A stretch of DNA of 64,000 nt from Leptolyngbya sp. NIES-3755 (GCA_001548435.1 AP017308.1:4039030-4103029); one strand, 5' to 3'; numbered from the stretch's first letter, positions 27,649 through 36,679 are shown. Numbers and translations: made by a program. Notes: generated from the sequence alone by a model not told the origin.

Positions 27649-27860
27649 ACCATTGATTGTCGTAGATTGAGCGATCGCCGATAAAACTGGAGCTAGCGCG
27701 ATCGCAGCCGCAACAATCAGTGCAATTCCACTACGGCGGAGCGCTTTTCTAGAGAGTATCATTGTGTCCTCGTTCTCTATGCGATCTAGTGTCGATTTAG
27801 GTAACAATGACAACCCTACAGCCTTGGTAGTTAAGTAAAAGCAAACAGAAAACTAACAAT

Positions 27861-27890
27861 GAGTTAAATCTAGTTAAAACTTAGGTTAAC
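27861..27890 (-). promoter_or_regulatory. Pho-box-like triplet upstream of pstS
   Basis: On the minus strand three 8-bp boxes, GTTAACCT, TTTTAACT and TTTAACTC, are spaced 3 bp apart (11-bp period), close to the cyanobacterial Pho box of tandem PyTTAAPyPyT repeats bound by SphR/PhoB. They lie about 100-130 bp upstream of the pstS start. The whole 27763-28200 stretch is AT-rich; apart from this site and presumed promoters for the divergent pstS and TonB-like genes, I see no gene in it. Confidence 0.6.
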
Positions 27891-28200
27891 AAATCTGGAA
27901 CACTCAGCACAATGGCTCATTTACATCAGTAATACACTAAAAACTCAAAATAAAAGATCTATAAATGGACAGATATTGAGACGATCGCGGTACAATTTCT
28001 CTATTAGTTTTAGAACGAAGCGCTAGTCGGAATTCGTGTTACAACGAGACTGCTTCAGACCTAGACGATGAGACAGCTTGATGAAAGTGAGAACGATCGC
28101 TCTAGTCGCGATCCCGCATCTGTGCTGTAAGAAAAAATTTGTAAGATTGACAGCCCTATTCTTTTCCGATTCTGTTCTCGATTTACGCACCTTTGAATCC

Positions 28201-29292
28201 ATGACCAAAACTCTCTCCTTACCAACCTTCCCTCAAGTTCCTGCTGCCGCCCGCTCTTTTGTCCGCCCTATGTTATTTGCGGCACTAGGATTACACGCAT
28301 TCTTACTATTCACGCCCTTTCCAAAAGCAAGAGAAAAGCCACCAGAGAACAAAGAAGCTCCGGTGAAAATCACACAGTTACCCACCACGAAAGCAAGCTC
28401 GAAACAAACTCCGAAAGTTGCGATCGCAAAACCAAAACCTGCACTGCCAAAGATCAATCGCCCAAATCCGAATCCGATCGTGCAAAAGTCGATCGAGCCT
28501 CCCAAAGCACAAGAGACCAATTCTCCAGAATCCGCAGCGGCTCCCCAATCCCAATCCAAACCTTCTAACAATGCAGGAACTGCGACGGCTGCCGATTTTC
28601 CGCACTATAGTCCGTCTACTCCAAACTGTTTCGATCGTGGACTCGGTGAAAACTGTCGAGTTGCTACTGCAAATATGAATACGGTTGCAGCATTCTATCT
28701 CTCTGCACCCAAAGCAAAGGGCTTTACGCTCACTCCAGATGAAGAGACGGTTGATAAAAAGATCTACACGGTCGCAACACCAGACAAGAAAACCTTGTTC
28801 TTGCATATATTCAAAGATGAACCGACCACAGTGATCTTGCTCAGTGATAGTAAGATTCCAGACTTAGCATCACTTAAAGGCTCAGTGAACATTCCAGCAG
28901 ATTACTACAATCTCCTCACTGATCTGGCTCCTCAAGTCGATCGCTCTGACAATCCCCAAACGAATGCTCAACCCGAACAGTTTCCTAAACCAGAAATGTT
29001 CTTTAACGTGATTAGTTCAGCAGAGTTGCAAACTGGAGTGATTCCAGAAATGCGACCTGGAATTGATGGCAGTCCAACCTTGATCGCGGGTCAAACGCCT
29101 GATGTGTTCTTTCAAACGATTTCGACCGCAGGACTTTCTGGAACATTCCAGGTGACTCCAAAAGGTCAGTACGGCGGCGGCAACCTTTATCAGCTCAAGA
29201 AGGATAGCACCACGTTTTACATGAACTTAGTCCCGACCAAGGACAATTCAGGAACGATCGTCGTAACGTGGTTAAGAAATCCAGGCAGCTAA
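28201..29292 (+). CDS. TonB-like periplasm-spanning protein (candidate)
   Basis: The 363-residue protein has a short cytoplasmic N-terminus, one membrane helix (about residues 23-40, MLFAALGLHAFLLFTPF) and a Lys/Pro-rich linker (about 42-115). A folded C-terminal region follows with two related FFxxISxAxLxG blocks (MFFNVISSAELQTG, VFFQTISTAGLSG). Helix plus Pro/Lys linker is the TonB layout; the C-terminal region does not look like a classical TonB domain. Convergent exbD and exbB support the idea. The frame extends to 28078, but the ATG at 28201 puts the helix in place. Confidence 0.55.
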   Translation: MTKTLSLPTFPQVPAAARSFVRPMLFAALGLHAFLLFTPFPKAREKPPENKEAPVKITQLPTTKASSKQTPKVAIAKPKPALPKINRPNPNPIVQKSIEPPKAQETNSPESAAAPQSQSKPSNNAGTATAADFPHYSPSTPNCFDRGLGENCRVATANMNTVAAFYLSAPKAKGFTLTPDEETVDKKIYTVATPDKKTLFLHIFKDEPTTVILLSDSKIPDLASLKGSVNIPADYYNLLTDLAPQVDRSDNPQTNAQPEQFPKPEMFFNVISSAELQTGVIPEMRPGIDGSPTLIAGQTPDVFFQTISTAGLSGTFQVTPKGQYGGGNLYQLKKDSTTFYMNLVPTKDNSGTIVVTWLRNPGS

Positions 29293-29301
29293 GTTGAGAT
29301 G

Positions 29302-29327
29302 AGGGGAGAAGTTCTCCCCTTTTTTTA
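29302..29327 (+). terminator. Rho-independent terminator after the TonB-like gene
   Basis: An AGGGGAG/CTCCCCT stem with a 5-nt loop is followed by an eight-T run that overlaps the exbD stop region on the opposite strand. Confidence 0.85.
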
Positions 29328-29732
29328 TTCGATCGCTAAAGAAACGCGATCGCCACCCACATCCCGCAATACTCCCAAAGTTTTTATCACTCGCTCATAA
29401 GGCAAAGACTTATCGGCTTTCAAAATGATGGTTCCTTTCGGATTCTTTTGAAAGTACGCAACGACTTGCTCACCCATTTGCGTCTCTGTCACCGCACCGT
29501 TATTAATTTCGACTTGTCCACTTTTCGTCACACCAATCACGAGTGGATCAGGAGGCGTTTCTTTATTCACTCCCTTATCTGTACTCGGCAGCGTTGCATC
29601 GACTGATTGAAAATTGGTCAATGTCATCGATACGATGATGAAGAACGTAAGAATCGTCATAATCACGTCCATCATCGGAACGAGATTAATTTCAGGCATT
29701 TGCGATCCTTGCTGTCGGTTTTTAAATTTCAT
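29325..29732 (-). CDS. exbD: Biopolymer transport protein ExbD
   Basis: The 135-residue protein has one N-terminal membrane helix (about 17-40) with the conserved Asp at its start (INLVPMMDVIMTILTFF) and a periplasmic domain (GTIILKADKSLPYERVIKTL). With ExbB it uses the proton gradient to power TonB-type proteins acting on outer-membrane receptors. It lies 8 bp downstream of exbB. Confidence 0.92.
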   Translation of the reverse strand: MKFKNRQQGSQMPEINLVPMMDVIMTILTFFIIVSMTLTNFQSVDATLPSTDKGVNKETPPDPLVIGVTKSGQVEINNGAVTETQMGEQVVAYFQKNPKGTIILKADKSLPYERVIKTLGVLRDVGGDRVSLAIE

Positions 29733-29740
29733 AATCTGCC

Positions 29741-30448
29741 CTATACAGGAAGTTCTGCGGAATCTGAATCTTGCTGGTGCATTCCTGCCATTTCTACTCG
29801 TGTGAGTTCATTCATTGCAGGTTCGTACCAATATTGGCGATAAATCAATTCCAACTCGCTGCCAACCTTTGAGAAATAATCTATTTGCTTGGCTTGCAGC
29901 GTCACAGACACCCGGAAGATACAGAGCGCGATGATGGCAACCACCATACCGCCTGCTGTTGTCGTGAGTGCTTCTCCGATCCCAGCCGCCGCTTTTGTTG
30001 TAGCTTCCGCAGATGCGGCACCGCCACCGACGTTTAAGTTAGCAAAGGTCGCCATCAGACCTGTAACCGTTCCAAGCAATCCGAGCAGAGGCGCGATCGC
30101 AATCACACTTTCGAGCAATTTATCGCCCTTCCGCATTTTGACAAACTCCTCATCGCCTGTGGTTTCCAACGCTAACCGAAACGTTTCGGGAGTGGGTTGA
30201 TTTAATTTCAAGGGAGCCAGAAGAAACCGACCGATCGGAGAGTTTGCTCGTTCTGCGATCGTTCGTGCATCCACAAGACTATATTTTGCGGCTTCTAAAA
30301 CATCATGGGAAAGCTTAGCTTCGGTTCTGAGCAATGGAATCCAAAAGGTCGATCGTTCAAATGCACAGGCAAAAGTCGCCACCGACAAACCGACTAGCGG
30401 AATCATGAGCGGTCCGCCTTTGGCAAGAACTTCGTAGAGGTTAGACAT
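29741..30448 (-). CDS. exbB: MotA/TolQ/ExbB-type proton channel protein
   Basis: The 235-residue protein has three membrane helices (about 14-30, 115-140 and 160-182) and the family motif LLGLLGTVTGLMATF followed by GIGEALTTTAGGMVVAI. It forms the pentameric proton channel around ExbD. It is the first gene of an exbB-exbD pair convergent with a TonB-like gene, which would complete an energy-coupling complex for siderophore, vitamin or metal uptake. Confidence 0.92.
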   Translation of the reverse strand: MSNLYEVLAKGGPLMIPLVGLSVATFACAFERSTFWIPLLRTEAKLSHDVLEAAKYSLVDARTIAERANSPIGRFLLAPLKLNQPTPETFRLALETTGDEEFVKMRKGDKLLESVIAIAPLLGLLGTVTGLMATFANLNVGGGAASAEATTKAAAGIGEALTTTAGGMVVAIIALCIFRVSVTLQAKQIDYFSKVGSELELIYRQYWYEPAMNELTRVEMAGMHQQDSDSAELPV

Positions 30449-30596
30449 ACTGACTCGATCGAGAAGTGAACTGTCAAGCGTAGAGAAGACTGCCTAGAAG
30501 ACAAAATCAATACACCGCAAATCAGCATATCGGAAAGGCTGATGTGAATGGGTTAAGGCAAAGTAATGAATCGTGGAACTTCTCGTTAAGGGCAAT

Positions 30597-30628
30597 AAAA
30601 AACACCGCGACTGAGAGAAGCCACGGTG
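30597..30628 (-). terminator. Terminator of the DUF3172 gene
   Basis: On the minus strand CACCG and CGGTG pair, with partial extension, around a loop of about 16 nt, followed by TTTTTTATT. It lies about 20 bp after the stop at 30650. Confidence 0.7.
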
Positions 30629-30649
30629 CTGAACTAGAAATTTGTAGAG

Positions 30650-31240
30650 TTAAAACTGCTCGTCACTACCCAGGGTCGGAATCGATGCGCCATCTAAGAA
30701 GAGGTTCTTCGCACTATCGCTTTGGTACACACAATCGACGGACAATTTATCTTTATTGTTCAGGTCGCCCACATAGCCAAACGTATTCATTCGGTTGCGG
30801 CAGTCGCGGGTTTGTTCAGCGGTCAAGAGTTTGCGCTGTTCGAGAACCGTCCAGTTTGCCCGCCTCAAAATACAAGCGGGTTCCATTGCTGCTTGAGCGA
30901 CGAAGACCTTGAAGGGAACCAGCGTTACATAGAGGCGGGTACTTACTGCCATCGCGCTCGCACCGTTCTGAATACACACCTCAGCGTTGGGTGCTTTTTG
31001 GTCGAGTTGCAGGTTCGTGACCAAGCTGGTCGAGTTGGTGGGAGTAGCAGCACTAAAGGCGATTCCGACACCGATTCCTAAAACGAAAATGGCTGCGATA
31101 ATTCCGATCGCAGTGGCATTAAACCATGAGGGGGAGTTATTCACAGGAGGTTTTCCTCGATTCGGTTCATAGTTATCTTCTCGATCGTAGCGATTGAACC
31201 GCTCGTCGTTGTAGGAATTGTTTCGGGGTCTACGCTTCAT
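30650..31240 (-). CDS. DUF3172-family membrane-anchored protein
   Basis: The 196-residue protein has a basic, Asn/Arg-rich N-terminus (RRPRNNSYNDERFNRYDR), one membrane helix (about residues 42-66) and a C-terminal domain with several Cys (EVCIQNGAS, EPACILRRANW, RDCRNRM, SVDCVYQ), matching the cyanobacterial DUF3172 pattern. The Cys residues lie in the probable periplasmic part and could form disulfides. Function unknown. It ends ahead of a clear terminator. Confidence 0.75.
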   Translation of the reverse strand: MKRRPRNNSYNDERFNRYDREDNYEPNRGKPPVNNSPSWFNATAIGIIAAIFVLGIGVGIAFSAATPTNSTSLVTNLQLDQKAPNAEVCIQNGASAMAVSTRLYVTLVPFKVFVAQAAMEPACILRRANWTVLEQRKLLTAEQTRDCRNRMNTFGYVGDLNNKDKLSVDCVYQSDSAKNLFLDGASIPTLGSDEQF

Positions 31241-31274
31241 AGGACATGAATTGAGAAGGTTGTGAAATTCTATT

Positions 31275-31979
31275 CTAGCGGTTCAAGCCTTGGCTTTCTC
31301 TGAGGAGTTCGTAATAGGCTTGGGCGGTGTCTTTCATGTATTGATATTCGGCTTTGACACGCTCGTATTGGGCATCCAGTGGGACGTGCAAGTCGAGTAA
31401 AAGATCGGGGTTAAAATCGGCAATTCGAGTTCCGATTAAAGTCTCTCGCACGATTCGGACATAGACGGCGCTAAGTTCTTCGACTTTTTTGATCAGTTTT
31501 TCGGTTTCGTCGATCGCTTTTTCATAAAGCTCTAACTGCGATGAATAAAAATCAGAAACCGCAACGAGTTGAGCAATTTTATTAATTCTGACCGATTGAT
31601 TTTCGAGCGCGATCGTATCTTGTTCAAGTTTCAAATGTTCTTTCATGATCGGCGCGAGTTCTGCCATCACGCGGACTTTGTTTTGCCGATGAGTGCGCGA
31701 CAGGGTGATCGGTTGAACATCTTTTAAGCTGTGCCACGAGTAGATATATTCCACATCGCCTTTATCGGTAATAGTTGGAAACACGACTTGAACGCGATCG
31801 GGTCCACGAAATCGATGGGGAACCGCGAAATTGCCCAAGGGTAGATTTCGGTAGCGGTCTTCGGCTCCCTCAACCGTCACAACATTGCTGTTGATAATGG
31901 CTCGGATTTTATAGTTGTGATACTGCAAAAACAGATATGCGATCAGACCCATAAATAGAAAAACCAGCAGCAACTCCAC
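31275..31979 (-). CDS. Membrane-anchored coiled-coil protein of unknown function
   Basis: The 234-residue protein has an N-terminal membrane helix (MELLLVFLFMGLIAYLFLQY) and a helical, heptad-rich region (about residues 100-190, ending LYEKAIDETEKLIKKVEELS). The open frame reaches 32198 but would overlap the divergent ABC-2 permease. A GTG at 31979 preceded by GGAG at 8-nt spacing is a better start, and the residues above it lack conserved character. I do not recognise the family. Confidence 0.5.
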   Translation of the reverse strand: MELLLVFLFMGLIAYLFLQYHNYKIRAIINSNVVTVEGAEDRYRNLPLGNFAVPHRFRGPDRVQVVFPTITDKGDVEYIYSWHSLKDVQPITLSRTHRQNKVRVMAELAPIMKEHLKLEQDTIALENQSVRINKIAQLVAVSDFYSSQLELYEKAIDETEKLIKKVEELSAVYVRIVRETLIGTRIADFNPDLLLDLHVPLDAQYERVKAEYQYMKDTAQAYYELLRESQGLNR

Positions 31980-32100
31980 CGCACGATCTCCAGACTTTAT
32001 TCTGTTTATTGTGGCGAATTCAAGGGCGATCTTGCCACTGACTGAAGTACGATCGCGCTTTCTAGTGCAAAAATAGGGAGATTGTAACGTTTTATAGTTT

Positions 32101-32904
32101 ATGCGATCGTCTCTCCATCGTTCTTCTCTGTCTACCTTGTGGCAAGACAGCCTCACCGTGTTTTGGGGTGATTGGCTCGATTTGCGAGTGAGAGTCACGC
32201 AGATTGTCGCTTCAGGATTAGTATCGCCGTTAATTTATATTTTGGCGTTTGGATTGGGGTTGGGAAGTTCGCTCGATAGTGTGACCAAACCGAGCGCAGG
32301 CGATAACTATCTGCAATTTATTTTGCCGGGAATGGTGGCGTTGTCTTCGATGGTGATTAGTTTCGGGGGCACGACCTTTTCGATTTGTGGCGATCGCTTA
32401 TTTACGAAAACGTTTGAAGAGATCCTACTCGTTCCGGTTCATCCGCTGGCAGTGCATCTCGGCAAAATGCTGGCAGGAATTATTCGCGGATTGCTAACAG
32501 CGAGTGCAGTCATTTTGGTGGCAGTTCTGTTTACAGGAAAAGTTTGGAGTTTCTTAAATCCGTTATTCTTGCTCGTTCTGATTTTGAATTGTGCCGTATT
32601 TGCGGGTTTGGGAGTGATTGTTGGATTGAATGTGAAATCTTTAGAAGGTGTTGGAATTTATAACAATTTCGTGATTGTTCCAATGTCATTTTTAGGTGGA
32701 ACTTTCTTTGATGCCGCAACTTTACCCGCATTGTTAAAAGCGATCGTATACTTGTTACCGCTGACGTATACCAGTTTAGGTTTGAGAGCAGCGGCTTATT
32801 TACCGATCGCACAATTTCCCTGGTTTGTGATTCCAGTTTTGCTCGTGATGGCGATCGCGCTTTCGGCAGTGGGCGCATATCAGTTCTCGCACTTGCAAGA
32901 TTGA
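32101..32904 (+). CDS. ABC-2-type transporter permease
   Basis: The 267-residue protein has six hydrophobic helices and the ABC-2 pattern seen in drug, lipid or polysaccharide exporters: YLQFILPGMVALSSM, the conserved RLFTKTFEEILLVPVHPLAVHLGK loop and SFLGGTFFDAATLP before helix five. The companion ATPase is not in this window. The ATG at 32101 contains a HIP1-type site right after it. Confidence 0.85.
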   Translation: MRSSLHRSSLSTLWQDSLTVFWGDWLDLRVRVTQIVASGLVSPLIYILAFGLGLGSSLDSVTKPSAGDNYLQFILPGMVALSSMVISFGGTTFSICGDRLFTKTFEEILLVPVHPLAVHLGKMLAGIIRGLLTASAVILVAVLFTGKVWSFLNPLFLLVLILNCAVFAGLGVIVGLNVKSLEGVGIYNNFVIVPMSFLGGTFFDAATLPALLKAIVYLLPLTYTSLGLRAAAYLPIAQFPWFVIPVLLVMAIALSAVGAYQFSHLQD

Positions 32905-32937
32905 ATAGCATGAGCTAATAATGTCTTTCTGTAGCGT

Positions 32938-33402
32938 GTGGTGATAGAAGTCATCTTGGAAAACGTAGAACATCTCATTCAAGCGGATGTCTTTTACATC
33001 CACAAAGTAGATCATAGAAACAATAGTCCAAAGAAATCTCAATGGACAATATCGGAAGAATTAGAAAGAAAATGTTTCAGTAACTCTCTCATTTCAAGCT
33101 GGAGTGACAAGAAGCAGGCAGAATATGAATACTGGGGATTGCATTTTGACAATGAACAAGTTGTATATCTAGGAATTACAAAATCAAGTGGAGGATCGCA
33201 GCAAGAACCACTTTTTATTGCAAAATTCTTGGATAGTAGTCAGAATAATAAGTGGCATGGGTATCCCGCAGACTACGTAAAGAATAATCAAGACAAGCCC
33301 CCGTCAATTGTCCTGAAAGCTTGGGCTGATGCTCAACATTTTTCACCCGCAACGATTAGCAAGATAGCTCAGAGTAAACCATGCAAACTCAGATTAAGTT
33401 GA
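32938..33402 (+). CDS. Unrecognised protein, first gene of a two-gene island
   Basis: The 154-residue soluble protein is mixed alpha/beta with a Trp/Tyr-rich centre (EYEYWGLHFDNEQVVYLGIT) and a short helical end. I do not recognise its family. The only starts in the frame are tandem GTGs at 32938 and 32941, just after an in-frame stop, with no good ribosome site. It overlaps the next gene by 22 bp, so the two are translationally coupled. Base use is AT-rich and no CGATCG occurs in either gene, unlike the flanks, which suggests transfer. Confidence 0.55.
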   Translation: MVIEVILENVEHLIQADVFYIHKVDHRNNSPKKSQWTISEELERKCFSNSLISSWSDKKQAEYEYWGLHFDNEQVVYLGITKSSGGSQQEPLFIAKFLDSSQNNKWHGYPADYVKNNQDKPPSIVLKAWADAQHFSPATISKIAQSKPCKLRLS

Positions 33403-34580
33403 TCATTGAAGGGTATTACTATGATAGTCAGATATATTCTGGCTTCTTGTATCTATGGCAGATGGATGGCGCTTTGATTAAGGTAGACTGGAGCGCCCTT
33501 ATCAGAAGCTTCGTGGTTCCAGATAATCTTAAATTTTCAATCGAATGTGCATTTTTGCAGGGTGAATATCTATACGGAAATCGCTGGAAACCACTATTCC
33601 AAGACGCTGAATTCAAACAACTGCTTCAACATAAATTTCACAATTTAGCGCAAATTGAAATTAGGTTCTCTAGAAAACAACTCGACCAATTTGTCATTTT
33701 TCAACAAGATAGCCCTTTTCCTTTTCCTCACGCAGACAACACGATTTATAACTTCAATCTATACGTTGCTAGTCAAGAGGGCGTGTTTGAGTCTATAACC
33801 AAAACCAAAGATAATCTTGTCTCTCGTAAAATGTGGGATGCTCCTGTCGTCAGCATCTCTGCTTCTTACAAAACTTTAGCATTGGCAGCGGGAAGCGAAG
33901 GCTTATTTCAGCAACGATTGACAAAAACACATTCCAATCGTGAACCTTTTAATTTAAATAAACAGCACTCTGGGAAAGCACGATGGTTATACGCTAGTCT
34001 ATTCAGCTCTTCTTATTTCAATGAAGGCTACTTAGCTGAGTTTAAGACTATTTCAAGCGAGGATAAAAAAGAGCTAGAAAGAGAGTTTGTCGGTATTCAG
34101 CCCTCAGAATCTATTTTTAGCAATCTTTTTAACTATCAGTCCGACAGTAGCCCAACAAAGTACACATGGGGTGTACAGGATAAACTGTGCCGTGCTACCC
34201 ACGACTCTGTAGAAGTTGTCAGATATAACCCGCAAGTTCAACGCGACTATGACCGAAAATTTTATCATCTTGGTGAGGTGAAGATTAATCAAGACTTGCA
34301 TGGTGATGTGATTGGTGGCGATAGCTCTCTATTTGGATTTATTGTTGAATCAGATAATGGATTACTCATAATTGACAGTGAAATTAAAGTCACTTGGCTT
34401 GAGGGAGAACCCACAAATTGGCGAGTATTTCCAAGGTCGAAATACTATACCAATCAGTTACATGTGATTTATGAAGAGTATTTGTGCGTCTTTTCTTTCA
34501 ACCACGATTACTTTGTAGATCAATCCAAAAAAAAAGTTGGGGTTAAATATCGCGAATTCGACTTAAATCGTAAAAGTTGA
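33381..34580 (+). CDS. Unrecognised protein, second gene of the two-gene island
   Basis: The 399-residue protein has no signal peptide or membrane segment. Repeated short strands with aromatic residues (YNFNLYVASQEGVFESI, KTLALAAGSEGLFQ, DNGLLIIDSEIKVTWL) hint at a beta-propeller-like or WD-like fold. Only this structural impression is offered; no catalytic motif is visible. It shares the AT-rich, HIP1-free composition of its partner, and pairing of a small protein with a large beta-rich one suggests they act together. Confidence 0.6.
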   Translation: MQTQIKLIIEGYYYDSQIYSGFLYLWQMDGALIKVDWSALIRSFVVPDNLKFSIECAFLQGEYLYGNRWKPLFQDAEFKQLLQHKFHNLAQIEIRFSRKQLDQFVIFQQDSPFPFPHADNTIYNFNLYVASQEGVFESITKTKDNLVSRKMWDAPVVSISASYKTLALAAGSEGLFQQRLTKTHSNREPFNLNKQHSGKARWLYASLFSSSYFNEGYLAEFKTISSEDKKELEREFVGIQPSESIFSNLFNYQSDSSPTKYTWGVQDKLCRATHDSVEVVRYNPQVQRDYDRKFYHLGEVKINQDLHGDVIGGDSSLFGFIVESDNGLLIIDSEIKVTWLEGEPTNWRVFPRSKYYTNQLHVIYEEYLCVFSFNHDYFVDQSKKKVGVKYREFDLNRKS

Positions 34581-34711
34581 GTGAAGATAGATAATTTAAA
34601 CTTCTGTATCGCAGTATTTCGCTCTATTACTTTCGGTTCCTAATCCAGTGCAAACGCTCTCCGAATCTGGAAGAAAAGCTTAAACTTTGCATAGGATTGG
34701 AAGAGCAAGAT

Positions 34712-35593
34712 ATGGAAGTTCAGGAGCTACTGCGTCGATACGAATGGGGCGATCGAGATTTTTCTGGGGTCGATTTGAGCAATGCCGACCTGAGTAATCT
34801 CACACTCGTCGATATCAATCTCGAAAATGCGAATTTGACAGGCGCAAATTTGAGTCGATCGTTCTTGATGAAAGCGAACCTCAGAGGGGCGAATTTGAAT
34901 TGGGCAAATTTTCAATTCGTTAAGCTGACTGAGGGCAATTTGGCGGATACCGATTTCACCAAAGCGCGGATGAATGGAGCATTTTTGGTCAAATCGGACT
35001 TTACGCGATCGCGTCTCAGTGGAGCCGATCTAAGTCATGCAAATCTGCGCGGTGCAACGCTATTAAATGCGAATCTGTGCGGTGCAAAAATGATCAGCGT
35101 TAATCTTCGCAGCGCTGATCTGCAAGGGGCAAACCTGAATTGGGCAAATCTTCAAGGGGCAAAACTCAGTGGTGCATCGCTTCGGAGTGCGTTCTTGAGC
35201 GAAACGAATTTGGCTGAAGCGTTCCTCAACGGCGTTGATTTACATGGCATTGATTTAACGGGCATCAATCTGAGGGCGGCAAAACTGAGTGGAGCCAATT
35301 TGGAGGGTGCGACGTTATCGTTTACAAATTTTCGTGAGGCTCACTTGCAGGGAGCGAATCTTGCTAAGGCGAATTTGACCGGAGCCAATCTAGAAGCAGC
35401 TTTCCTGCATGGAGCCAATCTGCAATGGACAAATTTGAGTCGAGCGAATTTGACTCAATCAAACCTGAGTAATATCCGCGTTCTCGGTGTCAAACTCGAA
35501 GACACTCAACTTTCTGAAGCGATTTTTTCCGATATCACCCGACGGTATTTGACGCTGGCACAAGAGGAAATGAATCAGTTTCAGTTGCACTAA
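34712..35593 (+). CDS. Pentapeptide-repeat protein
   Basis: The 293-residue protein consists largely of A(D/N)LxX pentapeptides from about residue 18 to 265 (for example ADLSNLTLVDINLENANL), which fold as a right-handed quadrilateral beta-helix. Such proteins are abundant in cyanobacteria; some mimic DNA or bind gyrase, most have no known role. A TTG at 34697 is in frame, but the ATG at 34712 follows GGAAGAG and is preferred. Its stop overlaps the convergent SDR gene by 4 bp. Confidence 0.9.
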   Translation: MEVQELLRRYEWGDRDFSGVDLSNADLSNLTLVDINLENANLTGANLSRSFLMKANLRGANLNWANFQFVKLTEGNLADTDFTKARMNGAFLVKSDFTRSRLSGADLSHANLRGATLLNANLCGAKMISVNLRSADLQGANLNWANLQGAKLSGASLRSAFLSETNLAEAFLNGVDLHGIDLTGINLRAAKLSGANLEGATLSFTNFREAHLQGANLAKANLTGANLEAAFLHGANLQWTNLSRANLTQSNLSNIRVLGVKLEDTQLSEAIFSDITRRYLTLAQEEMNQFQLH

Positions 35594-36396
35594 CGAGTCA
35601 TGCCATTGCGAATGATTGTGCTGAACACATTGTCTGGCAGTACTTTTCGCAAAGTTAGGAAAACTCCACCGAGCCGATCGCAGGAATAACGCAATTGATT
35701 CGAGTTGTCGATCGCAGCTTTGTAAATCGTTTGGGCGACGACTTCGGCAGGTTCGCCTTGTTCCCCTGCTCGTTTGAGATTCGATAAGACTCGATTCACA
35801 AATTCGTCATACTCGGTAATTTGAGATTTGGCGATATCGGGAGAACGATCGTAGAAATCGGTTTTAATTGGACCGGGTTCAATGATTTTGACGCGAATAT
35901 TGAATGGCTCCAATTCGTACTGAAGCCCCTCGGAAAAGCCTTCTACCGCCCATTTCGTTGAGTTGTACAGCGTATAAGTCGGAAACGCCATTCGACCCCC
36001 GATCGAGGCAATATTGATAATCGTGCCCGATCTACGTTCTCGAAAATGCGGCAAAATCGCTTGTGTCATTTCCATCAAGCCAAACACATTAGTATCGAAC
36101 TGTTTGCGAATTTGTCCCGGTGAGCAGTTCTCGAATGCGCCAAGTAACGCATAGCCCGCATTATTGACCAGAACATCGATCGAGCCAAATTGCGCCAAAG
36201 ATTGAGCGATTGCACTTTTGATCGACTCTGAATCGGTCACGTCTAACTTCAGCGGATGAATATTTCCGGTAATCCAATCGGCTTTTTCGGGCGATCGCAT
36301 GGTGGCGATTACCGTCCAGCCTTTCTGAGCGAACAAGAGCGCCGTCGATCGACCGATTCCCGTCGATGCGCCTGTAATTAGAACCACTTTCGTCAT
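35590..36396 (-). CDS. Short-chain dehydrogenase/reductase
   Basis: The 268-residue enzyme has the SDR Rossmann motif TGASTGIG near residue 8, NNAG near 85, the catalytic Ser around IINIASIGG and YNSTK (Tyr and Lys of the active site). It oxidises or reduces alcohols and carbonyls with NAD(P)(H); the substrate is not evident. It is divergent from the glutaredoxin-like gene. Confidence 0.9.
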   Translation of the reverse strand: MTKVVLITGASTGIGRSTALLFAQKGWTVIATMRSPEKADWITGNIHPLKLDVTDSESIKSAIAQSLAQFGSIDVLVNNAGYALLGAFENCSPGQIRKQFDTNVFGLMEMTQAILPHFRERRSGTIINIASIGGRMAFPTYTLYNSTKWAVEGFSEGLQYELEPFNIRVKIIEPGPIKTDFYDRSPDIAKSQITEYDEFVNRVLSNLKRAGEQGEPAEVVAQTIYKAAIDNSNQLRYSCDRLGGVFLTLRKVLPDNVFSTIIRNGMTR

Positions 36397-36424
36397 AAGA
36401 TTCGGGGGTGATTTGGCTTAAATA

Positions 36425-36679
36425 ATGCGATTAATTCTGTACAGTAAACCCGGATGCCATTTGTGTGAAGGGCTGCAAGAAAAATTAGAGCAGATTCACA
36501 CGATTCCATTTGATTTAGAAATTCGAGATATCACCACAAACGACGATTGGTTTGCGGCATATCAGTATGAGATTCCAGTTTTATACCTCGAAAATCGAAT
36601 GCTGCCCCGTCCTTCTCCACGATCGACGGTGCAACAATTGGAATCTATGTTACAGAAATATATGTCATCAAACGCTTAA
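36425..36679 (+). CDS. Glutaredoxin-like thioredoxin-fold protein
   Basis: The 84-residue protein has the active-site pair in LYSKPGCHLCEGLQEKL (C-x2-C) and the cis-Pro segment YEIPVLYLENR. It probably reduces disulfides or glutathione adducts in the cytosol. It lies 37 bp upstream of murE on the same strand. Confidence 0.8.
   Translation: MRLILYSKPGCHLCEGLQEKLEQIHTIPFDLEIRDITTNDDWFAAYQYEIPVLYLENRMLPRPSPRSTVQQLESMLQKYMSSNA

Larger units (their letters stand above)
25440..27762 (-). pseudogene. pstS: Phosphate-binding protein PstS, interrupted by an IS4-family element
   Basis: Residues 1-41 (27762-27640) hold a signal peptide ending near SAIAQ and the conserved TTINGAGA. Residues 42-346 (26357-25440) resume with TFPALLYERYI and include IGSGGGIRQV, FGGSDAAM, VRADGSGTTFIF and the C-terminal WIEYVLTEGQ. 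Removing the 1273-bp element and one 9-bp duplication restores a continuous 346-codon frame, the normal length. The signal peptide is cut off from the binding domain, so this copy cannot make an exported PstS. The start at 27762 has GAGGA upstream. Confidence 0.93.

Noticed and set aside
31980-32198. N-terminal extension of the coiled-coil protein gene
   Set aside because: The added 73 residues lack conserved character, overlap the divergent ABC-2 permease start and precede a better GTG start with GGAG.
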